NCBI RefSeq assembly: GCF_037042905.1
Contig: NC_087246.1
Coordinates: 33,908,001-33,972,000, forward strand
DNA from: Lytechinus pictus
Lineage: Eukaryota > Echinodermata > Echinoidea > Temnopleuroida > Toxopneustidae
Length of the DNA stretch: 64,000 nt
Direction of reading: 5' to 3'
Shown: in pieces, positions 34,190 through 48,425 of the stretch
How the letters are laid out: each line of letters starts with the position of its first letter
How positions within the stretch are numbered: the stretch's first letter is position 1
Program-made: the position numbers and the translations under genes
Notes under the pieces: generated by a model
What the model saw: the letters and a program-made list of their open reading frames with translations, nothing else
The model's database searches: none
Told to the model about the DNA's origin: nothing

Positions 34190-35300
34190 ATATCATTTTA
34201 CTGTCTTCCGTAAATTTGTGAGTCGCGCTTGGTATTGGGGCGCCCCTGCGTGATGGTGATATTAAATGATATTCTCAATATTGTTGAAGATTTATGTGAA
34301 GGTGGAGACATTTTTTTGTGTTTTGTTGATATGATATGAATTGATATTGATGTGAAATGATATTTTCATGACGATATATTGTTACGAGTCACGCTTGTAC
34401 TGGCGTGATACAACAGATTAATAATGATTTTTGAATTGTGGCAGACTCTGTAACTAATCTGCATTTGGTGTGGAGAGTAATCATATCGATATGATTCACG
34501 AATCACGATGTGAAAACAATATATTTTTATGGATAGTTACGGGCCATGTTTGTTCTTGGTGATATCGTGGTACAACTCTCGAAATTGTTGAAGATTCCTA
34601 ACAATCTCTGAAAATTTTTAGGTGGAAAGCAATCATATCGATATGATTTACGATGTGAAATCGATGTACAACTTATAATTAGAAATACACTTATCTTCTG
34701 AAAAATATACGATTATGCATCACGCATCATGGCGTGATGTGGTGGTATATAATGATAAATCTTAATATTCTAGAAATTTGCCTAAAGGCATTTGAGGTGA
34801 AAAGTAATTATATTGTAATGATTTATGATGTGATATCATGTTGTGTTTTTCATGAACAAAGCCTCAGCGTGATACAATAATATAAAATAATCTTTAAAAA
34901 TAGTTGAAGATTCGCAACATCTCAAAAGACATTTGATATTTGGTATTCATATGATCGTTATAATTACCTTCCGAAAAATATAGGCCTACTAGTACTAGTC
35001 ACGCTTGCTTGGGCCGCCCTGGCGTTACATGGTTGGATCATTGGATGGAAATATTGATCTAAAAATTGTTGAAGATTGTAACATCTCTAAAACATTTTAT
35101 GTGGAAAGTAATCATATCGCTATGATATACGATGTCAATCATTTCTTCATTTTAATTATCTTCATGAATATGAAGTACATGTAGTCGCGCTTTGTTCTTG
35201 GAGCGCCCCGGCGTATATAGAATAATATATCATACAATTTTTGAAGATTCAAAGACACTGTCATATTGATGTGCTTTACTTTAAGATATTATGATGAGCC
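34190..35300. repeat. Degenerate ~155-175-bp subterminal repeats of the hAT element
   Basis: GTAATCATATCGATATGAT-like blocks recur near 34476, 34630, 34804 and 35109. They alternate with GTTGAAGATT...CATCTC blocks and with CGCGCTT...GGCG(C/T) blocks, for example near 34213, 34388, 35000 and 35184. The copies are strongly diverged. Confidence 0.6.
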
Positions 35301-35309
35301 AGCCAAAAA

Positions 35310-37584
35310 TCACTCACGTTTGTTCATCGTGAAGCACTGGTATGCTTAGAATAGTAATTGCAAATGTAGAATAAAAAATCAAGAGCGGCTGCAAATAGTG
35401 ACTATAGTTGATAAATGGATTGAGATAAATCCGTAAGTATTTGAAGCTTACATACATGTACATGATTAATGATTTCAATATTTTTTTCAGATCATTTAAG
35501 ATTTGAAAATCAAATTGATTGGTGGTTTTGATCACTAATCAATACAGCAAGCCGCTATGAATTTCGATAATTCATTTAATTAAGAGTGAACCACCTAAAT
35601 AAAAAAAATTGGTCTCCAGATACCTAAGGCAATTCCTCATGGAACGGCCGCGAATTTATTGCAAACAATTCATTTCATATCATATTAGTTTTTATCGAAA
35701 GGTTAGTCTGTTTTAGTGTTTATTTTCCGATGAATATGTATTTTAGTCTTTTTAGAAGATGTTTTTATTTTTAGTTAATTTATTCTGGCCGTGGATCTGT
35801 AAAATTAGTGAAAATCTGTCAGATTTTGAGTGGTAACCCCCCCCCCCCCACCCCACCATACGAAACAGGTTCGTACCTAACTTTCGAAATTATGCTAAGA
35901 GGTCATAATAATGCCTGAAAGGGGGAAAACTACAGTATAGCTGGCGAATGAAAGGAATCATGTCAATCAAGTGAAAGCGAAACGAAACAAATGTGTTTGT
36001 TTTGGGTTGTTACAGTTCTTATCTTAATCCACTTAAGATAAAGTTCTCATATCACCACTCTCTTGCCTCTTGGGCATGATTACCAAAATTATCTAACCGC
36101 AGTCTGAGATAATTTCAAACACCACGCGAGTGTCACCCTTTTATTTGGGTGTTTGGAGGTCGACCGGCCAGCATTATCATAAATCTTGGAGTCATGTCAC
36201 GTGCGAAAAACACGTGGCACGGTGGCAAGGGGCAGTTGTTTACATACAAAAAGGGAGAGTGAAGACTTGCAGAGCTGGACGAGGGAAGCTGAGCGGAGGA
36301 AATAAGCAGATCAGCTAGCGAATATATTTGCCGGAATCAGATGTTCTCTCAAACTACTTGTACCAAAACTCTGTCATGTCTGTGATGTAAATTAAAAAGA
36401 TAACTGCGATAATAGTCACTGCACTGCTCGCTCTACTTTGCTTTTCAATGGAAAATTAAAATAGATTTTATTTGCGTGGAGTAAATGTTTTTAGGTACAT
36501 GCACTCTTTTCAAGAAAAAAATCCACCGTTCTAACTTATAGATATATTTATTAATAACGATTTCATTAAAAGCTTACATATAACTTAAGATACCATACCT
36601 TCACTGTTAAGTTTCGCTCTTCCGTTCATATACACTCATTCTTCATGTCACCCACCCCACCATTTTTTCCTTGTTCACACTCCTTTTCTCTGCGTACCCC
36701 CCCCCCCCCCCGCGGCCTCTTCTCTTTTTCTTTCGCTTTCCCCCTCTTTCGCCATGTTCGCCATTTAACTTACAAATCAATCACTCACTAGAGATGATAA
36801 TGATAATGACAAGGAAAGAAAAATAGCAGAGGGCTGCTTGAGAATAAATGGATGTATTACAGAATGAAGCAATGATGATATCAATTTCAAAGAAGGATTG
36901 CTATAAAAACTTTTTGTTGTTGTTGGTACATCAACGAATTTACTTCTATCCACTAATCACATTTTATAAAAATTTTCTTAGGCATAGGTGAAACAAAAAA
37001 TGTTTAGCCTAGATGAGTCCATATAGCACATTCCTTCGTGACGTCGTTTTGTTATTTGTGATCAGATTCTAATGAGATTTTCAGTGTTCTGCTCGGTGAA
37101 CTTTAGTCTATTTATTTTAAAATAAATTATTTTCAGCCCGGAGTACTCTTTTACAAGCAAATCCTTTTTAAATCTGAAAATTTACTTGAGATGACTAAAG
37201 TCTGCATGTATTCTGTTTTAATACAACTTGGGTTGATCATGGACTAAAAATGACGATCATGGACTTACAGTGACTTTTCTACAAACTGTATCTTATTTAA
37301 GACCAAAAAGTTGCCACACTTTTATTGACCATAACATGTAACACTAACATTAAAAATGATTATTTTGACTTCAATTCTTCAACACACGTCAAAAGTAAAA
37401 CATGATTTTGTTTCATCAATTCTTTGAAATTGAAGTTGCTGTTTAACGTTATAATATTCAGCAAAACATAAATAAACAATACCGGAATAGACTGAAAGTT
37501 TTAGAAATGTAGTTCTATTATAAGAAATGGACGTAATGTATGAAATCAGAATAGATTCATATTTTCGTTTACGTTTGTTTCAAT
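35310..37584. other. Noncoding hAT interior
   Basis: No gene recognised. It contains C-rich homopolymers near 35840 and 36700. It lies downstream of the transposase stop codon and likely includes its 3' untranslated region. Confidence 0.4.
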
Positions 37585-40500
37585 TTATTGAAGATAGTGG
37601 CGATTAACCTTGATCACAGCCAACTTGTTGAGATTCCCTGATTTCATAGCACATTGCTTTTTAGTGAGAATGTTGCCAGCCAGAGAAAACATTCTCTCCG
37701 AAGACACACTTGACATCGGACAAGCGAGGTATGACATAGCTATCCGCGAAAGAATTGGAAATGACTGTCTGCTTTGTTGCCAGTATTTCAGTACTGCTTG
37801 AGTGCTCGCTGTGGTTTCCATTGCCGGTTCGTTGATGTAGCTTGTCAATTCGGCGTTGACGCGCTCCTTCACAGAAAGCATCTGAGCCCGATCGGCTGTA
37901 CCGTCGTCATCGTCGTCAGTAGCTGCAGCCACAATACTCGCCATCAGTGACGCTTGGCTCTCAACAGCAACATCGTCATCGTGTACCTCATGAGCTTCGT
38001 CATCGCTGAAATCACCCACTGGATCGTCCGGTTGAAAATCATCCCGGGGATATTGCTGTGTGTCGCTGAGATCACCTTCCTCGTTCTGCTGACCTATCTC
38101 ATCATCCTTTGCCATGAAGACAGCTGCCTCGACCAGGGACGCGATCACTCTATCAAGTCTTTCTCGTGGCACAAACTTCTTTTTGTACCTGTTGAAGATA
38201 AGCAAACACAAAAGAAAAAAAATCAATTAAAAGTTAAATTAAACAGCTGAAATATCACCTTAATAAACATGCATGATAGGTCTTAGATAGGTCATAAGAT
38301 TTTTCAACAAACAAATTAGGAATATAGCTTTAATGAATAGAACATTTAAATATGAATCCCTGTTATTTAAAAATAGGAAAACTATCATTGAGTCTTGTAA
38401 ATAGCAAACTTATTGTAATTATGTTAAAGATCATACAATATAATAATCACATTGAAATAAAATGATAAAAATGATAAACAAATCACTGCTGGTAAGTATA
38501 CTTTAAGTTCTACCACATCACGGTCTGCATTTATAGCTTTTTAAAATGTATTATTTCACAACTTTAAAAATTTAGCGAAGTATGAAGAATTTCATGAGTC
38601 AGCACAGTTCAACAAGAATTATAATGAAAACAACGGTATGTTTGGTAAATTGGTATTTTTTTCATATCATAATTGCGTGTTTGTTTCTTTGTTTTGTTTT
38701 TTTTGTAATAAAATTGATAATGAAAAGTTGAAAACTCACCGTGGGTCAAGAAGAGTTGCTGCAAAGTAGACGTGACAGTTGCCTTCTCGGAGAATTCGAT
38801 CCGCTGTTATCTTATTCAAACCATTCAGCAGCAGATCCTTGGTCGAACCAACACCTTCAGCCGGAGCGCCTGTTACCGACACCGACGGACCCTTCGATGT
38901 CGGGACGTAGGAAGATAGGGTCGATTTCTCTTGGCTGCAAATCAACGTCGCCTCATGGAATGGCCGAAGAATCTTGACCAGCTCCTCCATGGCGTCACAT
39001 ACATCAGTCCAGTAATTGAAGACGTGAGGGAGGACTATGTCGTGGTGAGATTGCATCACCCTATCTTGGATCAACGCCTCGACAGCCAAGCGTTGCGGCA
39101 AGATGGACTCAAGCATTGTTAGTACCGAATTCCATCTTGTCGGGACATCAGGATGTAGATGTAAATGCTGCCTCCTTCCTGGGTAATGAAGCCTTTGCAG
39201 TTCTTCGAACCTGCGTTTGATTGGGGTGGAGTTCAGGACTTTGGAAACCACCTTCCTGAGGATGGTAAGCCCGTCGGCGACGTTTCGTTGGGTCTTCACG
39301 GCGTGTTGAACTGTCAGGTTTAGATTATGGGCAAAACAAGAAACCCATCCGAATATCTTCCCTTCATCCGCGGCGTCGAGCAGTGCTTTTTTTACGTTTG
39401 CTCCGTTGTCAGAAACTCCGAAAATAATGACACAATCCTTTCCCCTTCCAACCTCTCCGCACCACTCGCTGAAAACTTCCTCAAGTCTTTGTCGGATGTT
39501 ATTCGCTGTGGCCGCCTCGGGAAATTCCTCGATGCTAACCAGTGCACTGCGTTGTTTCATTTCCTGCAAAATATGAAGGGGAAAATAAAATCAATATTAA
39601 GTAATATTATTCGGGTAAATATTTTTCGTCATATGAGGCAGTCAATGGGCCAACGGCTTTACACTAGCATATGATTTTCTACGTTATAAACGTCTGAAAG
39701 AAAGAGTAAAGTAAAGGTCTCAATATGTATTTCATTTAATTTCGTAAAACATTTAAGTGGTAATCTCAGCATATGTATAAAGTCGGCAGAATGACCCGAC
39801 ATTGTGGCAATGGATTTGCTGTGGTGATATCCTAGGCGGTTCGAAACTTCGAAAAAGCTTGAAAAAATAACTGAAAAGCAAGTGAACGGGGAGAACATGA
39901 AGGAGTTCAAGAATCAAGAGTATGCCTAATATCCATGGACCATTGCATTTATAATGCACAAGTTCAGAACTTAAAGTATAGATCGGACCTTTGAGTTTGA
40001 ACCACCAATCAAGGCACTTGATTTTACTGTAATAGGTAAATAACGGGGGAGAGGCGGATTGACAACGTAACTCTGCCCTTACCATGATACAATTCACTGT
40101 ACATATTTTTTGAAAATCTTATAGTAGCACATGAAATAATGATCGTGAAAGTCAGACGGCAAACAGAAGGATCTCAACAATCTGCACTATTTGAGTAGAA
40201 CAGTATTAATTCTAATTTCGCAAATTACATCTTGGAAAGACGCTATAAAATTTCATATGCATAACATCTGACTGTTAACTTCTAATTATCATGAATATTT
40301 GGAAATTAGGTATTGGGAAGTGATACAAGTACAACTTACAAGTTAATTTGGCTCTATTATCACAAATTATTTTCGAAACTTGTAAAACACGTTATTAATT
40401 GATAAATATGGAAGGTAAAACTTACGTTATTTTGCTCGTCGAACACAATCCAGTGAAGCGTGACACACATATATTCAGTGTGTTGTCCGCTCCGCCACAT

Positions 40501-41067
40501 GTCGGTTGTAAAACTGATTCCTCCCACAGTGTTTGCTAAGTCCGCCTTCAGGTTCCTCTTTACTTCGTGATACAAGCTCGGGATGACGCTCTCCGAGAAG
40601 ACAGGTCGTGATGGAATTTGATATCGGGGATCGAGTGCACGAACGAGATCTCGGAAGCCAACATTGTCCACCATATTGAATGGCCGAAGATCAACTGCCA
40701 GCATCAGTCCTATCTTTCTTGTAATTTCTATCTGCCTCGGATGGTTCCTCCCATATTCTGATTTATTGGCAGGGAGGAAAGATGCCATCGAAGTTTGTTT
40801 ACTTGCCGTGCTCGGTTGCGCTGATGAAGCCGACGACGATGTTGCCGATTCGCTAGTTACTCTTTGAGCAGGTGCCTGGGAACTACAAGGAAGCTGCAAA
40901 CACCCTCGCATATGCCTCGACATATTAGTAGTATTATAAGTGTGTTTGCTTCTTCCCCTTGAAAAAGATCGTTGGCAATGGATGCAAATTGCTTTCCCCT
41001 CATCACTCGGATCCACCCTAAAGTGTTTCCATACTTCGGACCTTTTAGTTTTGCTATTCGATTCCAT
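37585..41067 (-). CDS. hAT-family transposase, three exons, 689 aa, apparently intact
   Basis: Exons are 41067-40426 (642 nt), 39563-38740 (824 nt) and 38188-37585 (604 nt with stop). Together they make 2070 nt, an exact reading frame. Junctions are AAC|GTAAGT to TTTTGCAG|GAA and CG|GTGAGT to TTCAACAG|G. Residues ~10-56 form a BED zinc finger (CIHC at 28-31, RHMRGC at 51-56). The RNase H-like core shows TTDMW (Asp189), SDNGAN (Asp266), a CFAH motif (Cys290, His293) and TRWNS. The C-terminal hAT dimerisation region has SSERMFSLAG (Glu653) and KSGNLNKLAVIKVN. An Asp/Glu-rich insert lies between core and C-terminus. No stop or frameshift was found, so recent activity is plausible. Confidence 0.9.
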
Positions 41068-42277
41068 GATGACAACCCTCTAAGAAAATTCTAAGAGTGA
41101 TGACCATCCATGCTTTCTTGGGATATTTATAGAGGACCAACCCTTGTATAAAACAATGATCAAACTATTCTCCAAAAGGAAGTGATTTTAGCACTGTCGG
41201 CTCCTCAGATATTTTGATTAAAATATTTACAGCAATTACTCACAAATCCCCATTACTTTCAGAGGAACCGACTATTAAGGCTTGTTTCAAAACAGAGATT
41301 AGCGAGAAAAGTTCCGAAAACTCTTTTTCCTTCCGTCATCATTAAATTTTTGTGCACAATATAACATTTGTTTCCATGTTAAGAATTAAAAAAAGATAAC
41401 CCTTCTTTGAAACGTTTGATTCTTCCGAGACCACATATTTTCTCTTCTGGAAATTGTTTTTGCAATTTTACAGAACCGCTTTCGGCTCCTTTGACTTTAA
41501 ATATATTTACACCAATTAGTCACGACTAGTATCATCGGAACCGATTTAAAAGTCGTGTCTTGTTACAAAATCTGATAAGCAAGAACAATTTCTAGAGTGC
41601 CAGAAGTGCAAAATTTTTGCTTCATTAAAGGAATAATTCCACCCCAACAAAAAAAAAACGGTATGGAGAAAGAGAGAAAATGCTGGAAATTTAAGTAAAG
41701 TCAGATTAATTTCGCAAAGCATCATATGCACACACTAGTAGTTTTACAATGAGATAAATTAATGACATCACACAGCCACTTTTTTTTTTAATCATTTTTA
41801 TATGAAATATGAATTTCTATTTATTCTCCATAAATGTAAAGGCAAAGCTTCTCCCTGAAATGTGGAATAGTCAGAAGTTAAACTTATTGGCCCGAATTCA
41901 CAAAGGTCGACTAAAGTTATACCCGGGGTATAAAACGCGTCATTTGACGTCATTTTAATCCATGGACTAAAGTTAGCACCTAGGGGCTAACTTTTGCGAT
42001 TCACAAAGGTGGACTAAAGTTATACCGGGGTATAAAACGCGTCATTTGACGTCACGATTTAGTCAGCTCTTTGGGGTGGACTAAATCGGTGGATTAAAGT
42101 TAGTCCACCGTTTTAACCAATCAGAGAGCAGCATTGTGATTGCTGAAAAGTTTGCCGTAAGAAAAAAGTTTTTTGGACGGAGACGAGATTTGGTGTGATC
42201 GGCTTATCTAAAGCTTAAAATTTCACGACTTCAACCGAGATTGTAAGTAAATCACATAATTTTTTGGAGCTTAAATC

Positions 42278-42466
42278 ATGACGGAGCCTTCAGTTCCATC
42301 AGTAAATATTATTGATAGCTTTAACTTTCCAAAAAGTATACTCGAAAACTTGAAATGGTATCTGAATCATTGTTATCGTCGCGTCTCTAAGGTGCTCAGT
42401 CCCAGCCATGTACTTTTGTGTGCGTTCATATCTATGAGCAGTGCAGTGCAGTGCGAGACGCAATGA
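42278..42466 (+). other. Short ORF, role unclear
   Basis: The reading starts MTEPSVPSVNIIDSFNFPK near the left end of the Harbinger-like element. It might be a first exon, but no domain is visible and the tail looks non-coding. Confidence 0.2.
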
Positions 42467-43523
42467 ATTTGCGTACACTACACAGGTCACAGGCAAGGGA
42501 GGCGTGATTGAAAGGCCGATACTAGTTATGCCAGGCAGTGATTTTGAGTGATTCTCGATTTCGTGTGATTTTCATGAAATTGTTGTTGTCTACGATACCC
42601 CTGCCACTCCTCCTGGCTCTGCCAACACAATCTACTGTGCATCTAATTTTGTCTAAAGCAAGGGCAAGGCAAGGCCAGGAATGGAGGAATCCTGGCAGGA
42701 TAGCAGCAATACAAATACAGAGCCGGTATAGACATTCTACTACTCTGGGCTGGCTTTGCCTTGGCTTGGATAGATGGTCAAGCTATGAAGCTTACCTGGT
42801 AGCCATGTTAGAGTTAGTCCTACAACATCGTTGGAGTAAAAAAAAATGTATAATAAGGGTCACCTCTTAGACTAAGGCTCGTTCGTAGGATGAGTGGGCT
42901 AAGCCCTGATTCAATTATTTTTGGAAATTAAAAAAAAAAAAGATTGGGTTCCACTCACCGCTGTTTACTCCAACAGCTATAAATGAGCTGATTTTACTTT
43001 TACTAAAACTAAGTTTTACTGACCTTCGGCATCGTATTTGCGATCACTTATAGATTTACGGTGTCGTCAAAACATTAAAAAATAATGGAAATCCTAGGCC
43101 TAATTAATAATTTGAGTAGATCTAACTGAGGTCTAACTTTGAAAATTCTCTCTTTTGGGGGTTATTTTCTCTACCCCACCCTCTTTGTTTCAAGTATTTT
43201 TTTTTCACACGGTGTCCTTCCAATGTTAAATTCACATGAGACCACAGACAAGTGCATTTGATCTTTAGTCCTCTACATTTGTAGTAGACCGATAAATAGG
43301 TTTATTTCTGTCAGGGATATGCTCCCCTGAGAGTTCATGTGGCTCCGCAGCATCCCCTCCCACAAAAAAAAAATCAGAAAATGTTACAAGACTTCTCTGA
43401 AACAGCGGATTTTATCAATCTACATTTGTAGCTGCTTTATTATTATTTTTTTATATACTTTGACATTGCAGTATGATTGATGAATAAATATTTTTTTCAT
43501 TATTTTTTTTTCTTCCATATCAG

Positions 43524-43612
43524 CAACAGACCATACATACTCGGCAGATTGTGATCAATCAAGACAAGGCAAACATGGCTCACAATTTTGAACTGCTGTG
43601 CCGTCTTGCAAG
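43524..43612 (+). other. Possible small exon of the Harbinger-like element
   Basis: After a T-rich tract ending in CAG, an open stretch reads a DKANMAHNFELLCRLARE segment and then meets a TGA. The methionine-led MAHNFELLCRL piece could be the start of a transposase or accessory protein. This is weak. Confidence 0.25.
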
Positions 43613-44389
43613 AGAGTGAGGTATGCCTTATCAATTCATATTTAAAAAAAATTAAATGTCATTAAAATGGCCTTTTTGAATAAAATATTATTTCCGGGAT
43701 TTGAATTCATCATGTAATTGTAAATGTATCATGTGACATGTATGTTACTTTTTCATTCTTGTCATAGTAATTGACAAAAAAGAAGAGGGGGGGGGGCCTT
43801 GCTTGTGTGTTATTAACATATATATTTGTCTACTGGTCACTAGTTTTTTTTTTAAGGCTTGTTGATCTCCAATTAATCCTGACATTTTGTTGAATATTTA
43901 TTTAAAAGAGAGAAAGAAAACATTGTCAGTCTGATGAATGCCGGGGGGGGGGGGGAGTAAAAAAAAAGGTTTAATGAGACTTTGATGAAGATTCATGAAA
44001 ATATGTTATTCGAAAGTCACTCGCAAGCAATAACCTCTATTTGTGTAAACAAAGTTCCATAAAATTAGTGCCTTGCCTTCATTATTAAAGCCAATTGAAA
44101 GTGATTCACTTAATCAGTTTTCATAGAAGCATCTCTAAGACGTGCATGGTTTTATCAATGATGATGATCAGCAACATTTGGCAGGTTTTTTTTCTTCACT
44201 TTTACAAGTAGGTAAATAGAAAAGCTACTCATGTCAATTAGAATTTTCATCCTATGTTTTTTTAAGGATTTCTGTATAATCTTTCACATTCTGTTCCTCA
44301 TTTTAAACACTTTTGAATTAAATGAAATTCAAAGAGTAAATTGCCCGTTCATGGTGACTCTTCAACACAATCTTTCAACTTCCATGCAG

Positions 44390-44519
44390 ATTCAGCAACA
44401 CATAGAAATACCACAGCATGGATTAAGAGACAGGAATAATCCATTTGAATACTACGAGGATGAACCTCTCAGAGTGGGGTACCAACAGAGAGGACCACAC
44501 ATTGCCTGTCATGTTACAG
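44390..44519 (+). CDS. Harbinger-type transposase N-terminal exon (fragment)
   Basis: It follows an acceptor-like TTCCATGCAG. The reading is QIQQHIEIPQHGLRDRNNPF, then EYYEDEPLRV. An R-x-RxNPxExYxDxE pattern is typical, from memory, of the N-terminus of PIF/Harbinger transposases. A donor-like ACAG|GT lies at 44519. No downstream DDE exon was found, so the gene is probably incomplete. Confidence 0.4.
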
Positions 44520-44559
44520 GTTTTGACAGGACTTTGTTTTTATGCCATTGGTGAGTTTT

Positions 44560-46636
44560 CATGTGCAAACTATAAAGCAGAAGGTAATTGGGGGGGGGGG
44601 GGTCAAATTATGTTCTATGAAAGTGATTCTCCAGGCCAAAAATAATGAGATTTTGATAAAGAACAATTCGACTAGCAAAAACCATCAATATTGGATGGAG
44701 AATTATGAATTGATTCAGTTTTAAAGTTTTACATTACTTGGGGGAAACAGTTCTGTGTATCTCATATGCAATATTCATATCCCCACTTGTTCTCTAGTGA
44801 TCTGAAATTATAATCATTAATTTTTTTCCTCCAGGAATGTAAAAATGGGGTTGACTGCTAATTATATATTTAAGATAGTTATTGCGAGTTCAGAATAATG
44901 TAAGGATCAAGGATTGGAAGTATCTAGTCATGAAAATTAAGTTTTATGTTTTGCTTAGCATGAAGATTTTCCATTGAGTAATTGTCACCAGAGCAAATAT
45001 CATTGAACCCTTGTACATTCATGTGTGGAAAATGTGTGGATGTGACATCATCAGGCTACTTCTTCCATATTCATGATAACATGTACATGTTTTACAGAAA
45101 TAATTAATGCAAAATCTAATATTCATTATTAATCATCCAAATTGTATGATTTTTTTTTTTGCTTTCAGCCAGGAGAACTAGTAACCCCTTACATGGGAGG
45201 GGGAGTGTTGGGGGTATTTCACAGAAAGGTTTTTTGGGGGCCAATCCGGGCCATGTCTACATCAGGAGTCCTGATGGGGAACAAGCCATGTACTTAGCAG
45301 GAAGAACAGGTCTTCTGTAAATGTATAGGTTGGTATACTCAATCAGTTTTCAATGTGATATTCTCTGTATTCAACATCTACTAGAGGTATGTGATAATGA
45401 AGAAAAAATATATTGGCCCCTACTACATGTCTTTTACTGTCTTTTATCAAGTTTCAATCTTGTTGTTGGTCAAATTTTTTTGTAATTTTAAACTCTTAAT
45501 ATGTGAAATAAGACAATTTTAAAGATTTCACTGAAGAAAAAAAATATAGATAATCTGCTAACTTTCCTATTGCAGGAGAAATGAAAAATAGAAAAAATGC
45601 ATTTTGCTTATTCAGGTAAAGGAGGTATTAATTGCTTGATCAATGAAGATATATTTCCAGAAAGAATACCGAAGAGAAAATTTTCTAATATTCATTTTGT
45701 TTTGATCCTTATTGCAGGTATCCGTTGCTCCCCTCTTTGATGAATTCCTGCCTGCATTCTGTTGTCAATAGAAAAGGACGGTGTGCTACGGGTATTAAGC
45801 ATTCCATTGGATTATCTGTGCATGAAAGTGGACACTTGTGATAAAAATATGGTAGCTTGGTTGATAGGATGTATTCATGCATTCCGATTTATCATTAGTG
45901 ATCAAATGACCATTTTGCTTTTTAAAACCCAAATTCACAACATTTTTCTTGTTTGACAAAAAGTTTGGGACGTGAATTCCAGGATATAAATGACACACAT
46001 GATGGGCTAATGTACAAGCAGGGACACGAGAGGTATAAGCAACATTTTTTTTGCTTAATTAAGTTTGGCATGAGATGGACTTGGTCTTTTTTATGATTCA
46101 AGTCGATTTTATACCAAGTTTGTTTTAATCAACAATCAATGTTTGAAGCCTCATGATTTCAATTTTAAAACCTCTTTGTTAATTAAACAGTCATTTTTCT
46201 TAGCATATGCAGATTCTTAATTTATCAAATTTAAATTATAAAATGTCATTTTTGCTGAATATCCTTTTTTCCACCTATTTTCATAGACCCTAAGATACAT
46301 TTCTGTAGTAAGCACTATAAATACATTGCAAGCTATTATCATTTGTTTGATATTACTATTTTATAGAATCATCCTTTAATTTCTTTCAGAAATATATTTG
46401 ACAAATTACTTGTGATATTCATGCTTTAGCTGTAGAGTTTAAAATCTTCATTAAACTTTTTTTAATCCATTGTTTATCTATTTTTATTCAGAGTTTCTGA
46501 TGCATTGTTAAGAAAACGTAAACAGTCTATTCAATCTTCGTATCATTATGTAAAGAATATAAATCTACCTTAAAAAGTAATGCACTAAATAAACTGCTCT
46601 GTCTACTACACATGTACATATAAGTTTTGATTTTAA
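44560..46636. other. Noncoding interior of the Harbinger-like element
   Basis: AT-rich sequence with short G-runs. A stretch near 45170-45330 has T-tract plus CAG followed by open frame, but I recognise no domain. Confidence 0.35.
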
Positions 46637-47209
46637 AGGTCAAGTCCTCCCCAGAAAAAATTCGATTTGAATTAATAGAAAAAAATCAACCGAGCATAAT
46701 GCTGAAAATTTCATCAAAATCGGTTGTAAAATAGGAACGTTATGACATTTTTAGATTTGGCTTATTTTTCACAACACAGTTATATGCACAGATCAGTGAC
46801 ATGCAAATGAGACAGTCAATGACGTCCTTCACTATTTCTTTTGTTTTTGTTGCTTGAATTGTACAATATTTCATTTTTTACAGATTTGACATTGAGGGCC
46901 AACTTGATTGAACCAAAATTATAGTATTAAAATAATGCAAATCCCACATGTTCGGGGGGGGGGGGGGGGGGGACTAATCTTGGTTTCACTTGACAATGAA
47001 GAGAAAATTTGAATATTTCATCTAGTAGAATAAAAAGAAATAGTTTGCATGCCGACTGGGATGTACATATAAGTGTGTGGTCAAGCAAAACTTTAAAAAT
47101 GTCATAATTTAATATCTTTACATCAGATTTTGATGAAATTTTCAGTGTTACGCTTGTTGGGTTTTTCTCTTTTTATTCAAATCAACTTTGTGGGGGTGGA
47201 CTTGTCCTT
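46637..47209. mobile_element. ~570-bp TTAA-type MITE
   Basis: It begins AGGTCAAGTCCTCCCCAG after TTAA and ends GGGGTGGACTTGTCCTTT, the same family as 24874-25472. The right TTAA is mutated. A G-run interrupts the middle near 46957. Confidence 0.75.
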
Positions 47210-47739
47210 TTATATCGTTTTCAAGTAATTGTGTCAGGAGAAAACAAAAATGAAATTCTTTTATCAATTCTGTCCATATGCTGCATGGTTCATCGTTCTT
47301 GCAGGAGGCAAAAAATAAATTTATATAAGAAAGACTTATTTTATTTACTTTCAGATAAAAATTGTGCTAAGGAGAGATTAAGGTTATGTGTAAGGCAGGG
47401 GTGGTGGTAATGGTATGTTGGTTAAGGTTGTTTATGAAGAAAGTCAAGTGATTTCTTGCTTGTGCAGGAGGATATACTTCAAGAAACTTGTTGTAGGGTA
47501 TAATGCAAAATTATAATAGAATTTAATTGAGAGAAAAGTATTTGGCACGTTAAGATGCACAATAATGTACATGTGATTGAAGCAAATGAGAAATGAAAGG
47601 AGTAAAGGTAGCTACATGTGTCAATGAGAGAATGGCCAGTGGTGTTATAGCATAAATCTTTGTTTAAAAGTTATTTTATTTTAGGAAATTTAGTCCGTTC
47701 AGTTTGAAAGTATAGAGGGAGGACCACTGACCATGGAAA

Positions 47740-48425
47740 AAAGTCCCCCCCCCCCCCCCCCCTCCAAAAAAAAAAAAAAAAAAAAAAAAATATTATAACC
47801 AAGGAAAAAAAAGAAAGGTAAAACACATTTGTTCTGAATATTATGTCAAATCTATCACAAAATTGGATATTTGATACTAAAATTTTGGATATTTTTCCTT
47901 GCTCGCAATTTTTTATTTTACCCGATACGCCATATATTTAGCCCCCTCAAAATTGTGGGCCTAATACGTACGCCACTGATATTTCCCCAATTTCAAATAT
48001 ATTATTATGATTGGGTGGAATACCCTTTACACTTATCCAGGGTTGATAAGTCTTTATTTTTCTGATAAGGAAAATACTGCAAGCATGGTGAATAGCTTGA
48101 CCCCCCCCCCCCCCCTCCAAAGCAAACTGGAGTATATAGGTTAAGGTTGGGAATAATGCGATTGCAAGAGTGACCAGTGAGTGTGGAGGAGCTACTAATG
48201 AGTATCTCAGCTCCTTTTAGAGATGTTGGTAGAACTGACGTATGGAATAGGGAGGGGGGGGGGGCTAGGGGCTCTTGCCCCCCCCCAAAAAAAAAAAAAA
48301 TATTTTTTTGATATTATGTGAAAATCTAACACAAACTAGGATTTTAATGTCAATTTTGAAAAAATTTTGCTCGCTTAATTTTTTTTTTTTAAATCAATTT
48401 ATCGAGATACACCATATAAAAAGAC
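47740..48425. repeat. Two related C-run/A-run repeats
   Basis: C18 and A25 runs at 47745-47790 and C/A runs near 48280-48300 are each followed by ATTATGT(C/G)AAA, AATCTA(T/A)CACAAA, GCTCGC and GATA(C/A)GCCATATA-like blocks. The two copies are in the same orientation. Confidence 0.55.
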